Shown: piece after piece, positions 1 through 7,393 of the stretch | How positions within the stretch are numbered: the first letter of the stretch is position 1 | How the letters are laid out: the number at the start of each line of letters is the position of its first letter | NCBI GenBank assembly: GCA_037145635.1 | Contig: JBBCXB010000004.1 | Coordinates: 372,001-436,000 of the forward strand | Source: JAATFS01 sp037145635 | Lineage (GTDB): Bacteria > Pseudomonadota > Gammaproteobacteria > Xanthomonadales > Xanthomonadaceae | Reading direction: 5' to 3' | Length of the DNA: 64,000 bases | The notes under the pieces: generated by a model | Databases searched by the model: none | Told to the model about the DNA's origin: nothing | The model's input: only the letters and a program-made list of their open reading frames with translations | Position numbers and translations under genes: made by a program

Positions 1-732
1 CGGCAGCTGCACGCCCATCGCCTCCAGCAGCACCTGGTTGGAATTGGCGGTGCCGTAGAAGGTGCAGGTGCCCGGGCCGTGGTACGACGCGGCCTCGGCT
101 TCCAGCAGTTCCTCGCGGGTGGCCTCGCCGGCGGCGTAGCGCTCGCGCACCTCGGCCTTCTGCTTGTTGGGGATGCCGGGCGTCATCGGGCCGGCCGGCA
201 GGAACACCGCCGGCAGGTGGCCGAACGCCAGCGCGCCGATCAGCAGGCCGGGCACGATCTTGTCGCAGACGCCGAGGTAGACCGTCGCGTCGAACATGTC
301 GTGGCTCAGGCCGATCGCGGTGGCCTGGGCGATGATGTCGCGCGAGAACAGCGACAGCTCCATGCCGGCGCGGCCCTGGGTGACGCCGTCGCACATCGCC
401 GGCACGCCGCCGGCGACCTGCGCGGTGGCGCCGAGCGCGCGCGCGGTCTCGCGGATCAGCTCCGGGTAGTGCTCGAACGGCTGGTGCGCCGACAGCATGT
501 CGTTGTAGGCGGTGATGATGCCCAGGTTCGGGGTCACGCTGCCGCGCAGGCGGCCCTTGTCGGTCGGGCCGCAGGCCGCGAAGCCATGGGCGAGGTTGCC
601 GCAGCTCAGGCGGCTGCGGAACGGACCGCCGCGGGTGGCGGCGTCGATGCCGGCCAGGTAGGCGGCGCGCGACGGCGCACTGCGCTGGCGGAGGCGTTCG
701 GTGACGGCTTGGATGTTGGGGTGCAGGCTCAT
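1..732 (-). CDS. edd: 6-phosphogluconate dehydratase, N-terminal part (runs off the window)
   Basis: Edd dehydrates 6-phosphogluconate to 2-keto-3-deoxy-6-phosphogluconate, the first committed step of the Entner-Doudoroff pathway, in the cytoplasm. Only the first 244 codons are present; the gene continues past base 1. The protein begins MSLHPNIQAVTERL and carries the ILVD/EDD-family segments GIITAYNDMLSAHQPF, GVPAMCDGVTQGR and LGVCDKIVPGLL. The two cysteines in the CDG and VCDK contexts match the iron-sulfur ligands of this family. The ATG is at 730-732. It lies 56 nt beyond the pgl stop in the same direction, so it is probably the last visible gene of the zwf-glk-pgl-edd operon. Gene identity is secure. 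The downstream eda expected in this pathway lies outside the window. Confidence 0.95.
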   Translation of the reverse strand, partial: MSLHPNIQAVTERLRQRSAPSRAAYLAGIDAATRGGPFRSRLSCGNLAHGFAACGPTDKGRLRGSVTPNLGIITAYNDMLSAHQPFEHYPELIRETARALGATAQVAGGVPAMCDGVTQGRAGMELSLFSRDIIAQATAIGLSHDMFDATVYLGVCDKIVPGLLIGALAFGHLPAVFLPAGPMTPGIPNKQKAEVRERYAAGEATREELLEAEAASYHGPGTCTFYGTANSNQVLLEAMGVQLP

Positions 733-788
733 TGGCTACCGGCTATGAGTAAGGCGGAGGAAGGTGCGAGCGCGGGCGGGACGTCGCA

Positions 789-1508
789 CTACGCGCACCA
801 GTGCACGCGCAGGCGCGGGCCCGGCTGGTTGATCGCCACCCGGATCGGGTATTCGAGCGGATCGTCGCCGGCCAGCGCGGCCTGCAGCACGTCGAGCTTC
901 TGCTTGCCGCGCAGCAACAGCAGGCGCGTCTCCACCGCGGCCAGGCCGGCCGGGGTGAGGGTGATGCGCAGCGGCCAGCTGTTGGATCCGGGGCAACCGG
1001 TCGCATCCAGCGCCGCGTACGGCTGCGGGCTCGCCAGCGCCTTCGGCAGGTCGGTCGCGCCGGGGAACAGCGAGGCGGTATGGCCGTCGCCGCCCATGCC
1101 CAGCACCGCCACGCAGGCCGGCGCCGTGTGCGTGGCATGCAGGTTGGCGGTGTGCACGCAGTCCGGCAGCGGCTTGCCGGGGCGCACCAGCGGGGTGAAC
1201 GTGGCGGCCTCGGCATGGTCGAGGAAGCTGTGCTTCACCAGCCAGGCATTGCTGTCCTGGTCCTGCGGCGACAGCCAGCGCTCGTCGACCAGACCGACCT
1301 CCAGCTTCGACCAGTCCAGCGCGCGTTCGGCCAGGGTCTCGTACACCGGGGCCGGGGTGGTGCCGCCGGACAGCAGCATGCGCGCCCGGCCGTGCTGGGC
1401 GATCGCGTGTTCCAGCAGGCCGCCGATCTCGTCGGCGACCGCCTGGGTCCACTCGTCGGGGTCGTCGTAGCGCACCAGGGCGATGCGGTCGTGGTCCTGC
1501 AGGGTCAT
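789..1508 (-). CDS. pgl: 6-phosphogluconolactonase (DevB/SOL type)
   Basis: Hydrolyses 6-phosphogluconolactone, the product of Zwf, to 6-phosphogluconate, which Edd then uses. The protein has 239 residues, normal for the DevB/SOL family. It contains LLSGGTTPAPVYETLA near residues 45-60, LVDERWL near 73-79 and GMGGDGHTASLFPG at 137-150, the sugar-phosphate isomerase-like fold signatures. The ATG (1506-1508) overlaps the stop codon of glk by 4 nt (ATGA), which indicates translational coupling. A much longer open frame extends upstream through glk but has no family similarity there, so this start is preferred. Confidence 0.95.
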   Translation of the reverse strand: MTLQDHDRIALVRYDDPDEWTQAVADEIGGLLEHAIAQHGRARMLLSGGTTPAPVYETLAERALDWSKLEVGLVDERWLSPQDQDSNAWLVKHSFLDHAEAATFTPLVRPGKPLPDCVHTANLHATHTAPACVAVLGMGGDGHTASLFPGATDLPKALASPQPYAALDATGCPGSNSWPLRITLTPAGLAAVETRLLLLRGKQKLDVLQAALAGDDPLEYPIRVAINQPGPRLRVHWCA

Positions 1509-2512
1509 GCGCGGAGTCCTTGTAGGTCGCGTTCGGCATCGACGGCGTAGGCGGCCGAGCCGAGCAGGCCGGCGTGCGGGTGCATCACTGCCAGGGAGGG
1601 CACCCGCGACATGATCGCGGAGAACCGGCCCTTGTTCTCGAAGCGCTGGCGGAAGCCCGAATGCTTGAGGGCCTCGAGCATCTTCGGCACCAGGCCGCCG
1701 GTCAGGAACACGCCGTCCCAGGCGCCCTGCATCAGCACCATGTCGCCGGCGATCGCGCCGAAGATCGCGCAGAACAGGTCGATCGTGCGCGCGGCGCGCA
1801 TGTCGCCGGCCGCCGCGCGCGCGGTGATGTCCTTGGGCAGCAGCGGGCCCGGGTCGATGCCGCCGATCTCGCTGAGCGCGCGGTGGATGTTGACCAGGCC
1901 GGGGCCGCAGATCAGGCGTTCGTTGGAGACGCGCCCGAACTGCTCGGACAGGATCTCCAGGATGCGGATCTCCTCCGGGGTGCCCGGCGGGAAGCTCACG
2001 TGCCCGCCCTCGGTCTCGAGCGGGTAGCAGCGGCCGTTGCGCACGATCAGCCCGCCCACGCCCAGGCCGGTGCCGGGGCCGATGACGCCGTAGTTGCGCG
2101 GCAGCTCGACCGGCGCCGGCGCCCAGCCCGCGCCGCCGATCTGCACCACGTCCTGCGGCCGCAGCAGGCTGATCGCCATCGCCTGCGCGGCGAAGTCGTT
2201 GATCAGGTGCAGGGTGTCGAAGCCGAGCATGCTGGCGGTGCGCGAGCGCGAGATCACCCACGGATGGTTGGTGATGCGGGCCTCGTCGCCGTCCACGCGG
2301 CCGGCCACCGCGAACACGCCCTGCCGGGCCTTGACGCCGATCTGGTCCAGATAGTGCTGGGCCGCGTCGCCGAGCGAGCCGAAGTCCACCACCGCGAACT
2401 CGCGCACGCTGTCGTCCAGCAGCGGGTTGGATGCCTGCATGTCGGCCAGCGCGAAGCGGGCGTTGGTGCCGCCGATGTCGGCCACCAGTACCGGTTGCAG
2501 CGGCGCGCTCAT
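1505..2512 (-). CDS. glk: glucokinase (Glk, PF02685 type)
   Basis: Phosphorylates glucose to glucose 6-phosphate with ATP, feeding Zwf. The protein has 335 residues and begins MSAPLQPVLVADIGGTNARF. The phosphate-binding motif GGTNARFAL is at residues 14-22, LINDFAAQAMAI contains the catalytic Asp (D106), and GPGTGLGVGG and ETEGGHVSF follow. This is the E. coli-type Glk family rather than the ROK family. The start overlaps the zwf stop and the stop overlaps the pgl start, each by 4 nt, so the three genes form one tightly coupled transcription unit for glucose entry into the Entner-Doudoroff pathway. Confidence 0.95.
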   Translation of the reverse strand: MSAPLQPVLVADIGGTNARFALADMQASNPLLDDSVREFAVVDFGSLGDAAQHYLDQIGVKARQGVFAVAGRVDGDEARITNHPWVISRSRTASMLGFDTLHLINDFAAQAMAISLLRPQDVVQIGGAGWAPAPVELPRNYGVIGPGTGLGVGGLIVRNGRCYPLETEGGHVSFPPGTPEEIRILEILSEQFGRVSNERLICGPGLVNIHRALSEIGGIDPGPLLPKDITARAAAGDMRAARTIDLFCAIFGAIAGDMVLMQGAWDGVFLTGGLVPKMLEALKHSGFRQRFENKGRFSAIMSRVPSLAVMHPHAGLLGSAAYAVDAERDLQGLRA

Positions 2513-3939
2513 TCGGCGGCCTCCGCGTGGTCCACGCCGGGCGGCAGGAACGGCGCGGCCGCGGCCGGGCCCCAGCTGCCGGCCGGGTAGGGCTGCAGCG
2601 GCAGGTCGGCCTGCTTCCAGGCATCGCTGACGCTGTCGATCCAGGCCCAGGCGGCCTTGACCTCGTCGTCGCGCACGAACAGCGCCGGGTTGCCGTTGAA
2701 GGCGTCCACGAACAGGCGCTCGTAGGCGATGCGGCGGTGCAGGCCGGTCGGCACCGACAGCTCCAGCTCCAGCGGCTGCAGCTCGATCGCGCCCCATTCC
2801 GGGCCGGCCAGGCTGCTCATCAGGCCCAGCTCGATGTTCTCCTGCGGCTGCAGCTTGAAGGTCAGGCGGTTGGGCGTGGCGTTCTGGCGGTCGGGGCGCT
2901 CGAACAGCCAGTGCGTGACCGGCTTGAGCGTCACCACGATCTGGGTCGAGCGCTCGGCCAGGCGCTTGCCGGTGCATAGGTGGAACGGCACCCCGGCCCA
3001 ACGCCAGTTGTCGATGTGCGCGGTGACCCCGACGAAGGTCTCCACGTCGCTGCCTTCCGGCGGGTGGTAGGCCTGCGCAGGCTCGCCGCCGATGGTGCCG
3101 GCGGTGTAGCGCCCGCGCACGCTGTGCAGCGGCGCCTCCTCCGGGGTCAGCGGGCGCAGCGCGCGCAGCACCTTGACCTTCTCGTCGCGGATGCGGTCGG
3201 CCTCCAGCGAGGCCGGCGGCTCCATCGCCACCAGGCACAGCAGCTGCAGGATGTGGCTCTGCACCATGTCGCGCAGCGCGCCGGACCGGGCGTAGTAGGC
3301 ATCGCGCCCGTCCACGCCCTCGCTCTCGGCGACCAGGATCTCCACCGACTCGATGAAGTTGCGGTTCCACACCGCCTCCAGCAGGGTGTTGCCGAAGCGC
3401 AGCGCCAGCAGGTTCTGCACCGCGGCCTTGCCCAGGTAGTGATCGAGCCGGAACACGCGGTCCTCGTCGATCCAGGCGCCGATCGACTGCAGGATCTCGT
3501 GCGCGCTCTGCGAATCGTGGCCGATCGGCTTCTCCAGCATCAGCCGGTTCGGCGCCGCCAGCGCGCCGCCCAGGGCCAGGCCCTGGCAGGTGCTGATGTA
3601 CAGGCCCGGCGGGATCGCCAGGTAGCTGACGCAGGGGCGGTCGACCAGGTCGCGTACCGCCGCGGCCACCGATTCGGCATCGCGCAGGTCGACCGAGCGG
3701 TAGTCGATGCGCTCCAGCAGCGCGGCGATGTTCTCGGCGCTGGCATGCGGCAGGGCCTGCTCCAGGCGCGGCTTCAGCACCGCGCGGAAGGCCTCGGTGT
3801 CGTGCGGCGACAGTGCCAGCGCGCGCACCCGGAAGTCGGCCGGCAGCAGCCCGTCGATGAACAGGCGCAGCAGGGACGGGAAGAGATAGCGCTGGGCCAG
3901 GTCGCCGGTGGCGCCGAACAGGAAGAGAGTAGTGTGCAT
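2509..3939 (-). CDS. zwf: glucose-6-phosphate 1-dehydrogenase
   Basis: Oxidises glucose 6-phosphate to 6-phosphogluconolactone with NAD(P)+. From the chosen ATG (3937-3939) the protein has 476 residues and starts MHTTLFLFGATGDLAQRYLF, with the nucleotide-binding GATGDLA at residues 9-15 and the active-site signature RLDHYLGK ending at residue 171. An in-frame ATG nine codons upstream (3964-3966) is also possible; neither has a clear Shine-Dalgarno. The open frame continues further upstream, but that part is proline/alanine-rich and unlike the family. It is the first gene of the operon and is divergent from an ABC ATPase. The shared 444-nt region carries two LacI-type boxes. Confidence 0.95.
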   Translation of the reverse strand: MHTTLFLFGATGDLAQRYLFPSLLRLFIDGLLPADFRVRALALSPHDTEAFRAVLKPRLEQALPHASAENIAALLERIDYRSVDLRDAESVAAAVRDLVDRPCVSYLAIPPGLYISTCQGLALGGALAAPNRLMLEKPIGHDSQSAHEILQSIGAWIDEDRVFRLDHYLGKAAVQNLLALRFGNTLLEAVWNRNFIESVEILVAESEGVDGRDAYYARSGALRDMVQSHILQLLCLVAMEPPASLEADRIRDEKVKVLRALRPLTPEEAPLHSVRGRYTAGTIGGEPAQAYHPPEGSDVETFVGVTAHIDNWRWAGVPFHLCTGKRLAERSTQIVVTLKPVTHWLFERPDRQNATPNRLTFKLQPQENIELGLMSSLAGPEWGAIELQPLELELSVPTGLHRRIAYERLFVDAFNGNPALFVRDDEVKAAWAWIDSVSDAWKQADLPLQPYPAGSWGPAAAAPFLPPGVDHAEAAE

Positions 3940-4254
3940 GGACCGGGTTTCGGATTCGGGTGACATCGTTTTCAGCGGCTCGGCAGCGGGGGAGTCGGGG
4001 CCGGTCACGGCCTCGGAGGTCGGGTGGGCGGGGCGTCCGTCGGCGGACGCTGCGGTGCCTGCGCTCATGCGGGACCGCCGACGCGCACGCCAAGCGCCCG
4101 ATTGTTGCAGCAAACGCGGTCCGCCGTTAGCACGGGGACGGCAGACCTGCCCACGGCGGGCGGCATGGCGCCCCGGCGGGGGCGTCCGGTGCCGCCGGCG
4201 GGGGCGGCGGTTGTGGCTGGCGGCATGTATCCCTCCCGGAACGATGTTGCCATG

Positions 4255-4268
4255 TGAAAACGATTACA
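4255..4268. promoter_or_regulatory. LacI-family type operator, TGAAAACGATTACA
   Basis: The 14-mer matches the general LacI-family pattern TGNAANCGNTTNCA at all ten fixed positions and is palindromic around the central CG. It lies in the spacer of the candidate promoter for the ABC ATPase gene, so a bound repressor would block that promoter. Which regulator binds is not known. The half-site differs from the TGACA half-sites of the 55-62 kb locus, so the LacI protein encoded in this window is not the obvious candidate. Confidence 0.6.
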
Positions 4269-4284
4269 TGTCAGAATAAACCAA

Positions 4285-4298
4285 TGCATTCGTTTGCA
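4285..4298. promoter_or_regulatory. second LacI-type operator-like site, TGCATTCGTTTGCA
   Basis: Nine of the ten fixed positions of TGNAANCGNTTNCA match (position 5 is T instead of A). Its centre is exactly 30 bp from that of the neighbouring box, about three helical turns, so two dimers could sit on the same DNA face. Confidence 0.45.
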
Positions 4299-4383
4299 GG
4301 GAGATTTCCCGGCGGCGCATGCGGCGTCACTGCCGTCGGGAGGGCCGGGGGCAGGTCGCAGAACCCCTTGGCGAGGCCGAACG

Positions 4384-5478
4384 ATGGCGAAAGTGCAGTT
4401 GCAGAATATCCGCAAGGTCTACGAGAACGGCCAGGTCGCCGTGCACGGAGCCAGTTTCGAGGTGGCCGACGGCGAGCTGATGGTGCTCGTGGGCCCGTCC
4501 GGCTGCGGCAAGTCCACGCTGCTGCGGATGATCGCGGGGCTGGAGGAGATCAGCGGCGGCGAACTGCGCATCGGCGACCGTGTCGTCAATGACGTGGCGC
4601 CCAAGGACCGCGACATCGCGATGGTGTTCCAGAGCTACGCGCTGTACCCGCACATGACCGTCGCCGAGAACCTGGCCTTCGGCCTCAAGCTGCGCGGCCA
4701 TCCCAAGGACGTGATCGCCGAGCGGGTGAACAACGCGGCCGGCATGCTGGGGCTGACCCCGATGCTCGACAAGCTGCCCAAGGCGATGTCCGGCGGCCAG
4801 CGCCAGCGCGTGGCGCTGGGGCGGGCGATGGTGCGCGAGTCCTCGGTGTTCCTGCTCGACGAGCCGCTGTCCAACCTGGACGCCAAGCTGCGCCACAGCG
4901 TGCGCACCGAGATCGCGCAGCTGCACCGCAAGCTGGGCACGACGATGATCTACGTCACCCACGACCAGGTCGAGGCGATGACGCTCGGCCAGCGCATCGT
5001 GGTGCTCAAGGATGGCGTGATCCAGCAGATCGACAGCCCGATGGGCCTGTACGACCGCCCGGCCAACCTGTTCGTGGCCGGCTTCCTCGGCAGCCCGGCG
5101 ATGAATGTGCTGCAGGGGCGCCTGGTGCAGCAGCAGGGCCTGCAACTGGTGCTGGCCGACGGCCAGGCGGTGCCGGTGGACGGTGCGCGCGTGCGCCCGG
5201 AGTGGATCGGGCGGGAACTGGCGCTGGGCGTGCGGCCCGAGCACCTGCAGCCGGCCGCCGGCACCGACACCGTGGCCTTCGACACCGTGATCGAGGGCAT
5301 CGAGCCGGTGGGCAACGAGATCTTCGTCAACATCGTGCTGGGCACCCGCCCGCTGGTGATGCGGGTGGCGCCGCAGGCGCTGCCGCCGGTGGGCGGTCAC
5401 CTGCCGGTGACGTTGCGGGCTGGCAGCCTGCACTTCTTCGACCCGGAAAGCGGCCACCGGCTCGACCCGGAGGCCTAG
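4384..5478 (+). CDS. sugar ABC transporter ATP-binding protein (MalK/UgpC/MsmX family)
   Basis: Cytoplasmic ATPase subunit of an ABC importer of the carbohydrate uptake type 1 family. The 364 residues have the expected order: Walker A GPSGCGKST at 37-45, a Q-loop in MVFQSYALYPHMTVAENLAF, signature MSGGQRQRVALGRAM near 134-148, Walker B FLLDEPLSNLD, then a C-terminal regulatory TOBE domain from about residue 240. The ATG at 4384 is preceded by GAGG with a 7-nt spacer; a longer frame from 4294 is rejected because its first 30 residues are unlike the family. No permease or binding protein is adjacent, so it is an orphan ATPase that may serve one or several sugar importers elsewhere. The position beside zwf and under LacI-type boxes supports a sugar role. 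Confidence 0.9.
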   Translation: MAKVQLQNIRKVYENGQVAVHGASFEVADGELMVLVGPSGCGKSTLLRMIAGLEEISGGELRIGDRVVNDVAPKDRDIAMVFQSYALYPHMTVAENLAFGLKLRGHPKDVIAERVNNAAGMLGLTPMLDKLPKAMSGGQRQRVALGRAMVRESSVFLLDEPLSNLDAKLRHSVRTEIAQLHRKLGTTMIYVTHDQVEAMTLGQRIVVLKDGVIQQIDSPMGLYDRPANLFVAGFLGSPAMNVLQGRLVQQQGLQLVLADGQAVPVDGARVRPEWIGRELALGVRPEHLQPAAGTDTVAFDTVIEGIEPVGNEIFVNIVLGTRPLVMRVAPQALPPVGGHLPVTLRAGSLHFFDPESGHRLDPEA

Positions 5479-5482
5479 CGCC

Positions 5483-6352
5483 TCAGCGCGCCAGCCCCTC
5501 GACCAGGGGCTGGGGCCGCGCCGCGGTGCCGCGCACTTCCAGGCCGGCCTCGCCCAGTTCCAGCGGCAGCACCGCCAACGCCAGGCCGCCGGCCACGCTG
5601 GCGACGGCGCCGACGCGCTGGCCCTGCTGCAGCACGTCGTCGCCCGGCGCGGTGCCGGGCGGCACCTCCAGCAGCTGCGCCAGGCGCTTGGCCTTGCCCA
5701 GGAAATGGGTGCGGGCCACGATCTCCTGGCCGGGGTAGCAGCCCTTCTTGACGCTGTAGGCCTGCAGCCGGTCCAGTCCGATCTGCTGCGGCGTCCACTG
5801 CTCGCGCTGGCTGTCGTCCAGGCGCGGCAGCCCCAGGCGCAGGTCGGCCTGGCGCCAGCGCAGCGCCGCGGCCGGGTCGTCGGGCGTGGCCACAACCGGA
5901 TCGCGCGGCCGCAGCCGCAGGCGGCGCGGCAGGCCGTCGGCGCCCAGGTCGAACTCGACGCTGCCGTCCTCCAGCACGGCCGCGTCGGGCCCGTGCGCGC
6001 GGGCCGGGGCGGCGAGCGCGCCGACCGCCTCGAGCCCGGGCTCGGGGGCGATCGTCAGCTTGCGCCGGAACACGAAACGGCGCAGCTCGGCCGAAAGCTC
6101 GGCGGCGTGGCCGTCGGCCAGTATCAGCATCAGCGCGTCCTCGGCTGCCCGGTACAGCTGGAACAGCGCGATCACGCGGCCCTTGGCGGTCAGCCAGGCG
6201 CTCCACTGCCAGCGCCCGACCGCCAACGCGGGCACGTCGTTGGCGAACTGGGCCTGCGCGAAAGCCACCGCGTCCGGGCCCTGGAGGCGGATCACCTCGT
6301 GGCCGGGCAGGGGCGCCAGGGTGGATGCAGCGGTGTCAAGGTTGTCAGGCAC
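5483..6352 (-). CDS. ygfZ: folate-binding protein YgfZ (Fe-S cluster maintenance)
   Basis: YgfZ is a tetrahydrofolate-dependent protein needed for assembly or repair of certain iron-sulfur enzymes. The 289-residue protein has the aminomethyltransferase-like fold and the diagnostic motif KGCYPGQEIVAR at residues 203-214, whose cysteine is essential in the E. coli protein. The start is a GTG (6350-6352) with no good Shine-Dalgarno; an upstream ATG at 6363-6365 runs into a stop and is not usable. The gene converges on the ABC ATPase gene with 4 nt between stops. Its start region overlaps the -35 element of the divergent sdh promoter, so YgfZ and complex II, an Fe-S enzyme, are transcribed from adjacent sites. 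Confidence 0.93.
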   Translation of the reverse strand: MPDNLDTAASTLAPLPGHEVIRLQGPDAVAFAQAQFANDVPALAVGRWQWSAWLTAKGRVIALFQLYRAAEDALMLILADGHAAELSAELRRFVFRRKLTIAPEPGLEAVGALAAPARAHGPDAAVLEDGSVEFDLGADGLPRRLRLRPRDPVVATPDDPAAALRWRQADLRLGLPRLDDSQREQWTPQQIGLDRLQAYSVKKGCYPGQEIVARTHFLGKAKRLAQLLEVPPGTAPGDDVLQQGQRVGAVASVAGGLALAVLPLELGEAGLEVRGTAARPQPLVEGLAR

Positions 6353-6370
6353 GGGGGGGAGGCATAAAAT
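6342..6370 (+). promoter_or_regulatory. probable sigma-70 promoter of the sdh operon
   Basis: TTGTCA (6342-6347) and TAAAAT (6365-6370) are separated by 17 nt, 5/6 matches each to the sigma-70 consensus hexamers. Transcription would begin near 6377 and read the SDHAF4-like gene and sdhCDAB. Confidence 0.7.
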
Positions 6371-6390
6371 TTGTGCGTTGCGAGACCCTC

Positions 6391-6561
6391 ATGATAGGCC
6401 AAACAACCCCCACACCCGATTCCGACCCCGAAGCTCAGTCGCGCCCAGGAGAGAAACCTCCTGAGATCCCGGCCGAGCCCAAGGAGATCGGTGGTCGCGG
6501 CGGACTCGATCCGGTGCGATACGGGGACTGGGAGAAAAACGGACGCTGCATCGACTTCTGA
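6391..6561 (+). CDS. succinate dehydrogenase assembly factor 4 homologue (DUF1674)
   Basis: A 56-residue protein starting MIGQTTPTPDSD and ending GLDPVRYGDWEKNGRCIDF. The conserved C-terminal block, with a GGRGG turn then RYGDWE..GRC.DF, is the DUF1674/SDHAF4 signature. SDHAF4 chaperones the flavinylated SdhA subunit in mitochondria and some bacteria; that role is inferred here. It is the first gene downstream of the sdh promoter and 54 nt before sdhC, which supports a complex II function. The N-terminal half is proline-rich and low-complexity. The open frame starts earlier at 6325, but that would place the start upstream of the promoter. Confidence 0.85.
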   Translation: MIGQTTPTPDSDPEAQSRPGEKPPEIPAEPKEIGGRGGLDPVRYGDWEKNGRCIDF

Positions 6562-6615
6562 TCAGCATTGAGCCAACGCGGCCTAGCCGCCCAGCCGAGA
6601 CAACGAGCCCAGCGA

Positions 6616-7008
6616 ATGGCTATTCGAGAAAGACCTCTCTCACCGCATCTTCAGGTGTATCGCTGGCAGATACAGATGGCGACCTCGATCCTGCATCGAG
6701 CCACCGGCATCCTGCTCTCCGTCGGGGCCCTGGTGATCGCCGCCGGCCTGCTGGTCCTGATGCTCGGGCCCGAATCCTGGAACTGCTTCGGCCGCCATGC
6801 CGGCGCCTGGTACGGCCAGCTGTTCCTGTTCGCCTGGAGCTGGGCGTTCGCCTACCACCTGTGCAACGGCATCCGCCATATCGTGCAGGACTTCGGCCAT
6901 GGCTTCAGCATCCCCGCGTTCGTGCGCAGCAGCTGGATGTCGGTGATCGCCAGCCTGGTGATCACCGCCGCGATCTGGGCCTACGTGCTGACCGGAGGCG
7001 CCGTATGA
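6616..7008 (+). CDS. sdhC: succinate dehydrogenase cytochrome b556 subunit
   Basis: Membrane anchor of complex II that, with SdhD, binds haem b and ubiquinone. The 130-residue protein begins MAIRERPLSPHLQVYRWQ. It has the SdhC signature RPLSPHLQVY..Q..M.TSILHRATG, three hydrophobic segments (about 30-55, 68-88, 108-128), and a histidine in AYHLCNGIRHIVQDF that fits the axial haem ligand. A TTG at 6568 lies in frame, but the ATG at 6616 gives the family start. The stop overlaps the sdhD start by 4 nt. Confidence 0.95.
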   Translation: MAIRERPLSPHLQVYRWQIQMATSILHRATGILLSVGALVIAAGLLVLMLGPESWNCFGRHAGAWYGQLFLFAWSWAFAYHLCNGIRHIVQDFGHGFSIPAFVRSSWMSVIASLVITAAIWAYVLTGGAV

Positions 7009-7388
7009 ACCGCTACCGTACCCCCCTGAAGAACGTGCGCGGCCTCGGCGCGGCCAAGACCGGCACCGAGCACTTCGTGCTGCAGCGCCTGACCGCCACC
7101 GCGCTGGTCGCGCTGTCGATCTGGTTCCTGGTGTTCGTGCTCAGCCTGATCGGCGCGGACTACGTGTCCGCCACCGAGGCGGTGGCCAAGCCCTGGAACG
7201 CGATGCTGCTGGTCGGGTTCCTGATCGCGATGTTCTGGCATGCCCAGATCGGCCTGCAGGTCGTGCTCGAGGACTACATCCACAATTCGCTGCTGGCGCT
7301 GGCGTTGCAGACCACGGTGAAGTTCGTCGCCGCGCTCGGCGCGATCGTCGGAATTTTCGCGGTGGCGCGCATCGCGCTGGGGAACTGA
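7005..7388 (+). CDS. sdhD: succinate dehydrogenase hydrophobic membrane anchor subunit
   Basis: Second membrane subunit of complex II, 127 residues with three predicted membrane helices (about 32-52, 65-85, 98-120). The segment MFWHAQIGLQVVLEDYIHN carries the histidine and the Asp-Tyr pair conserved in SdhD for haem and quinone binding. The start overlaps the sdhC stop (ATGA), so the two anchors are translationally coupled. Confidence 0.94.
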   Translation: MNRYRTPLKNVRGLGAAKTGTEHFVLQRLTATALVALSIWFLVFVLSLIGADYVSATEAVAKPWNAMLLVGFLIAMFWHAQIGLQVVLEDYIHNSLLALALQTTVKFVAALGAIVGIFAVARIALGN

Positions 7389-7393
7389 TACAG

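Larger units (their letters stand above)
3940..4383. promoter_or_regulatory. divergent control region between zwf and the sugar ABC ATPase
   Basis: A 444-nt gene-free stretch. The zwf-proximal part (about 3940-4240) is GC-rich and I see no coding potential in it. The part at 4240-4300 is clearly AT-richer and holds two LacI-type 14-mers, annotated separately. A candidate promoter for the ABC ATPase gene is TTGCCA at 4247-4252 with CAGAAT at 4272-4277 (19-nt spacer, longer than ideal), which would place the first box inside the spacer. I found no convincing -10 for zwf. Confidence 0.5.
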
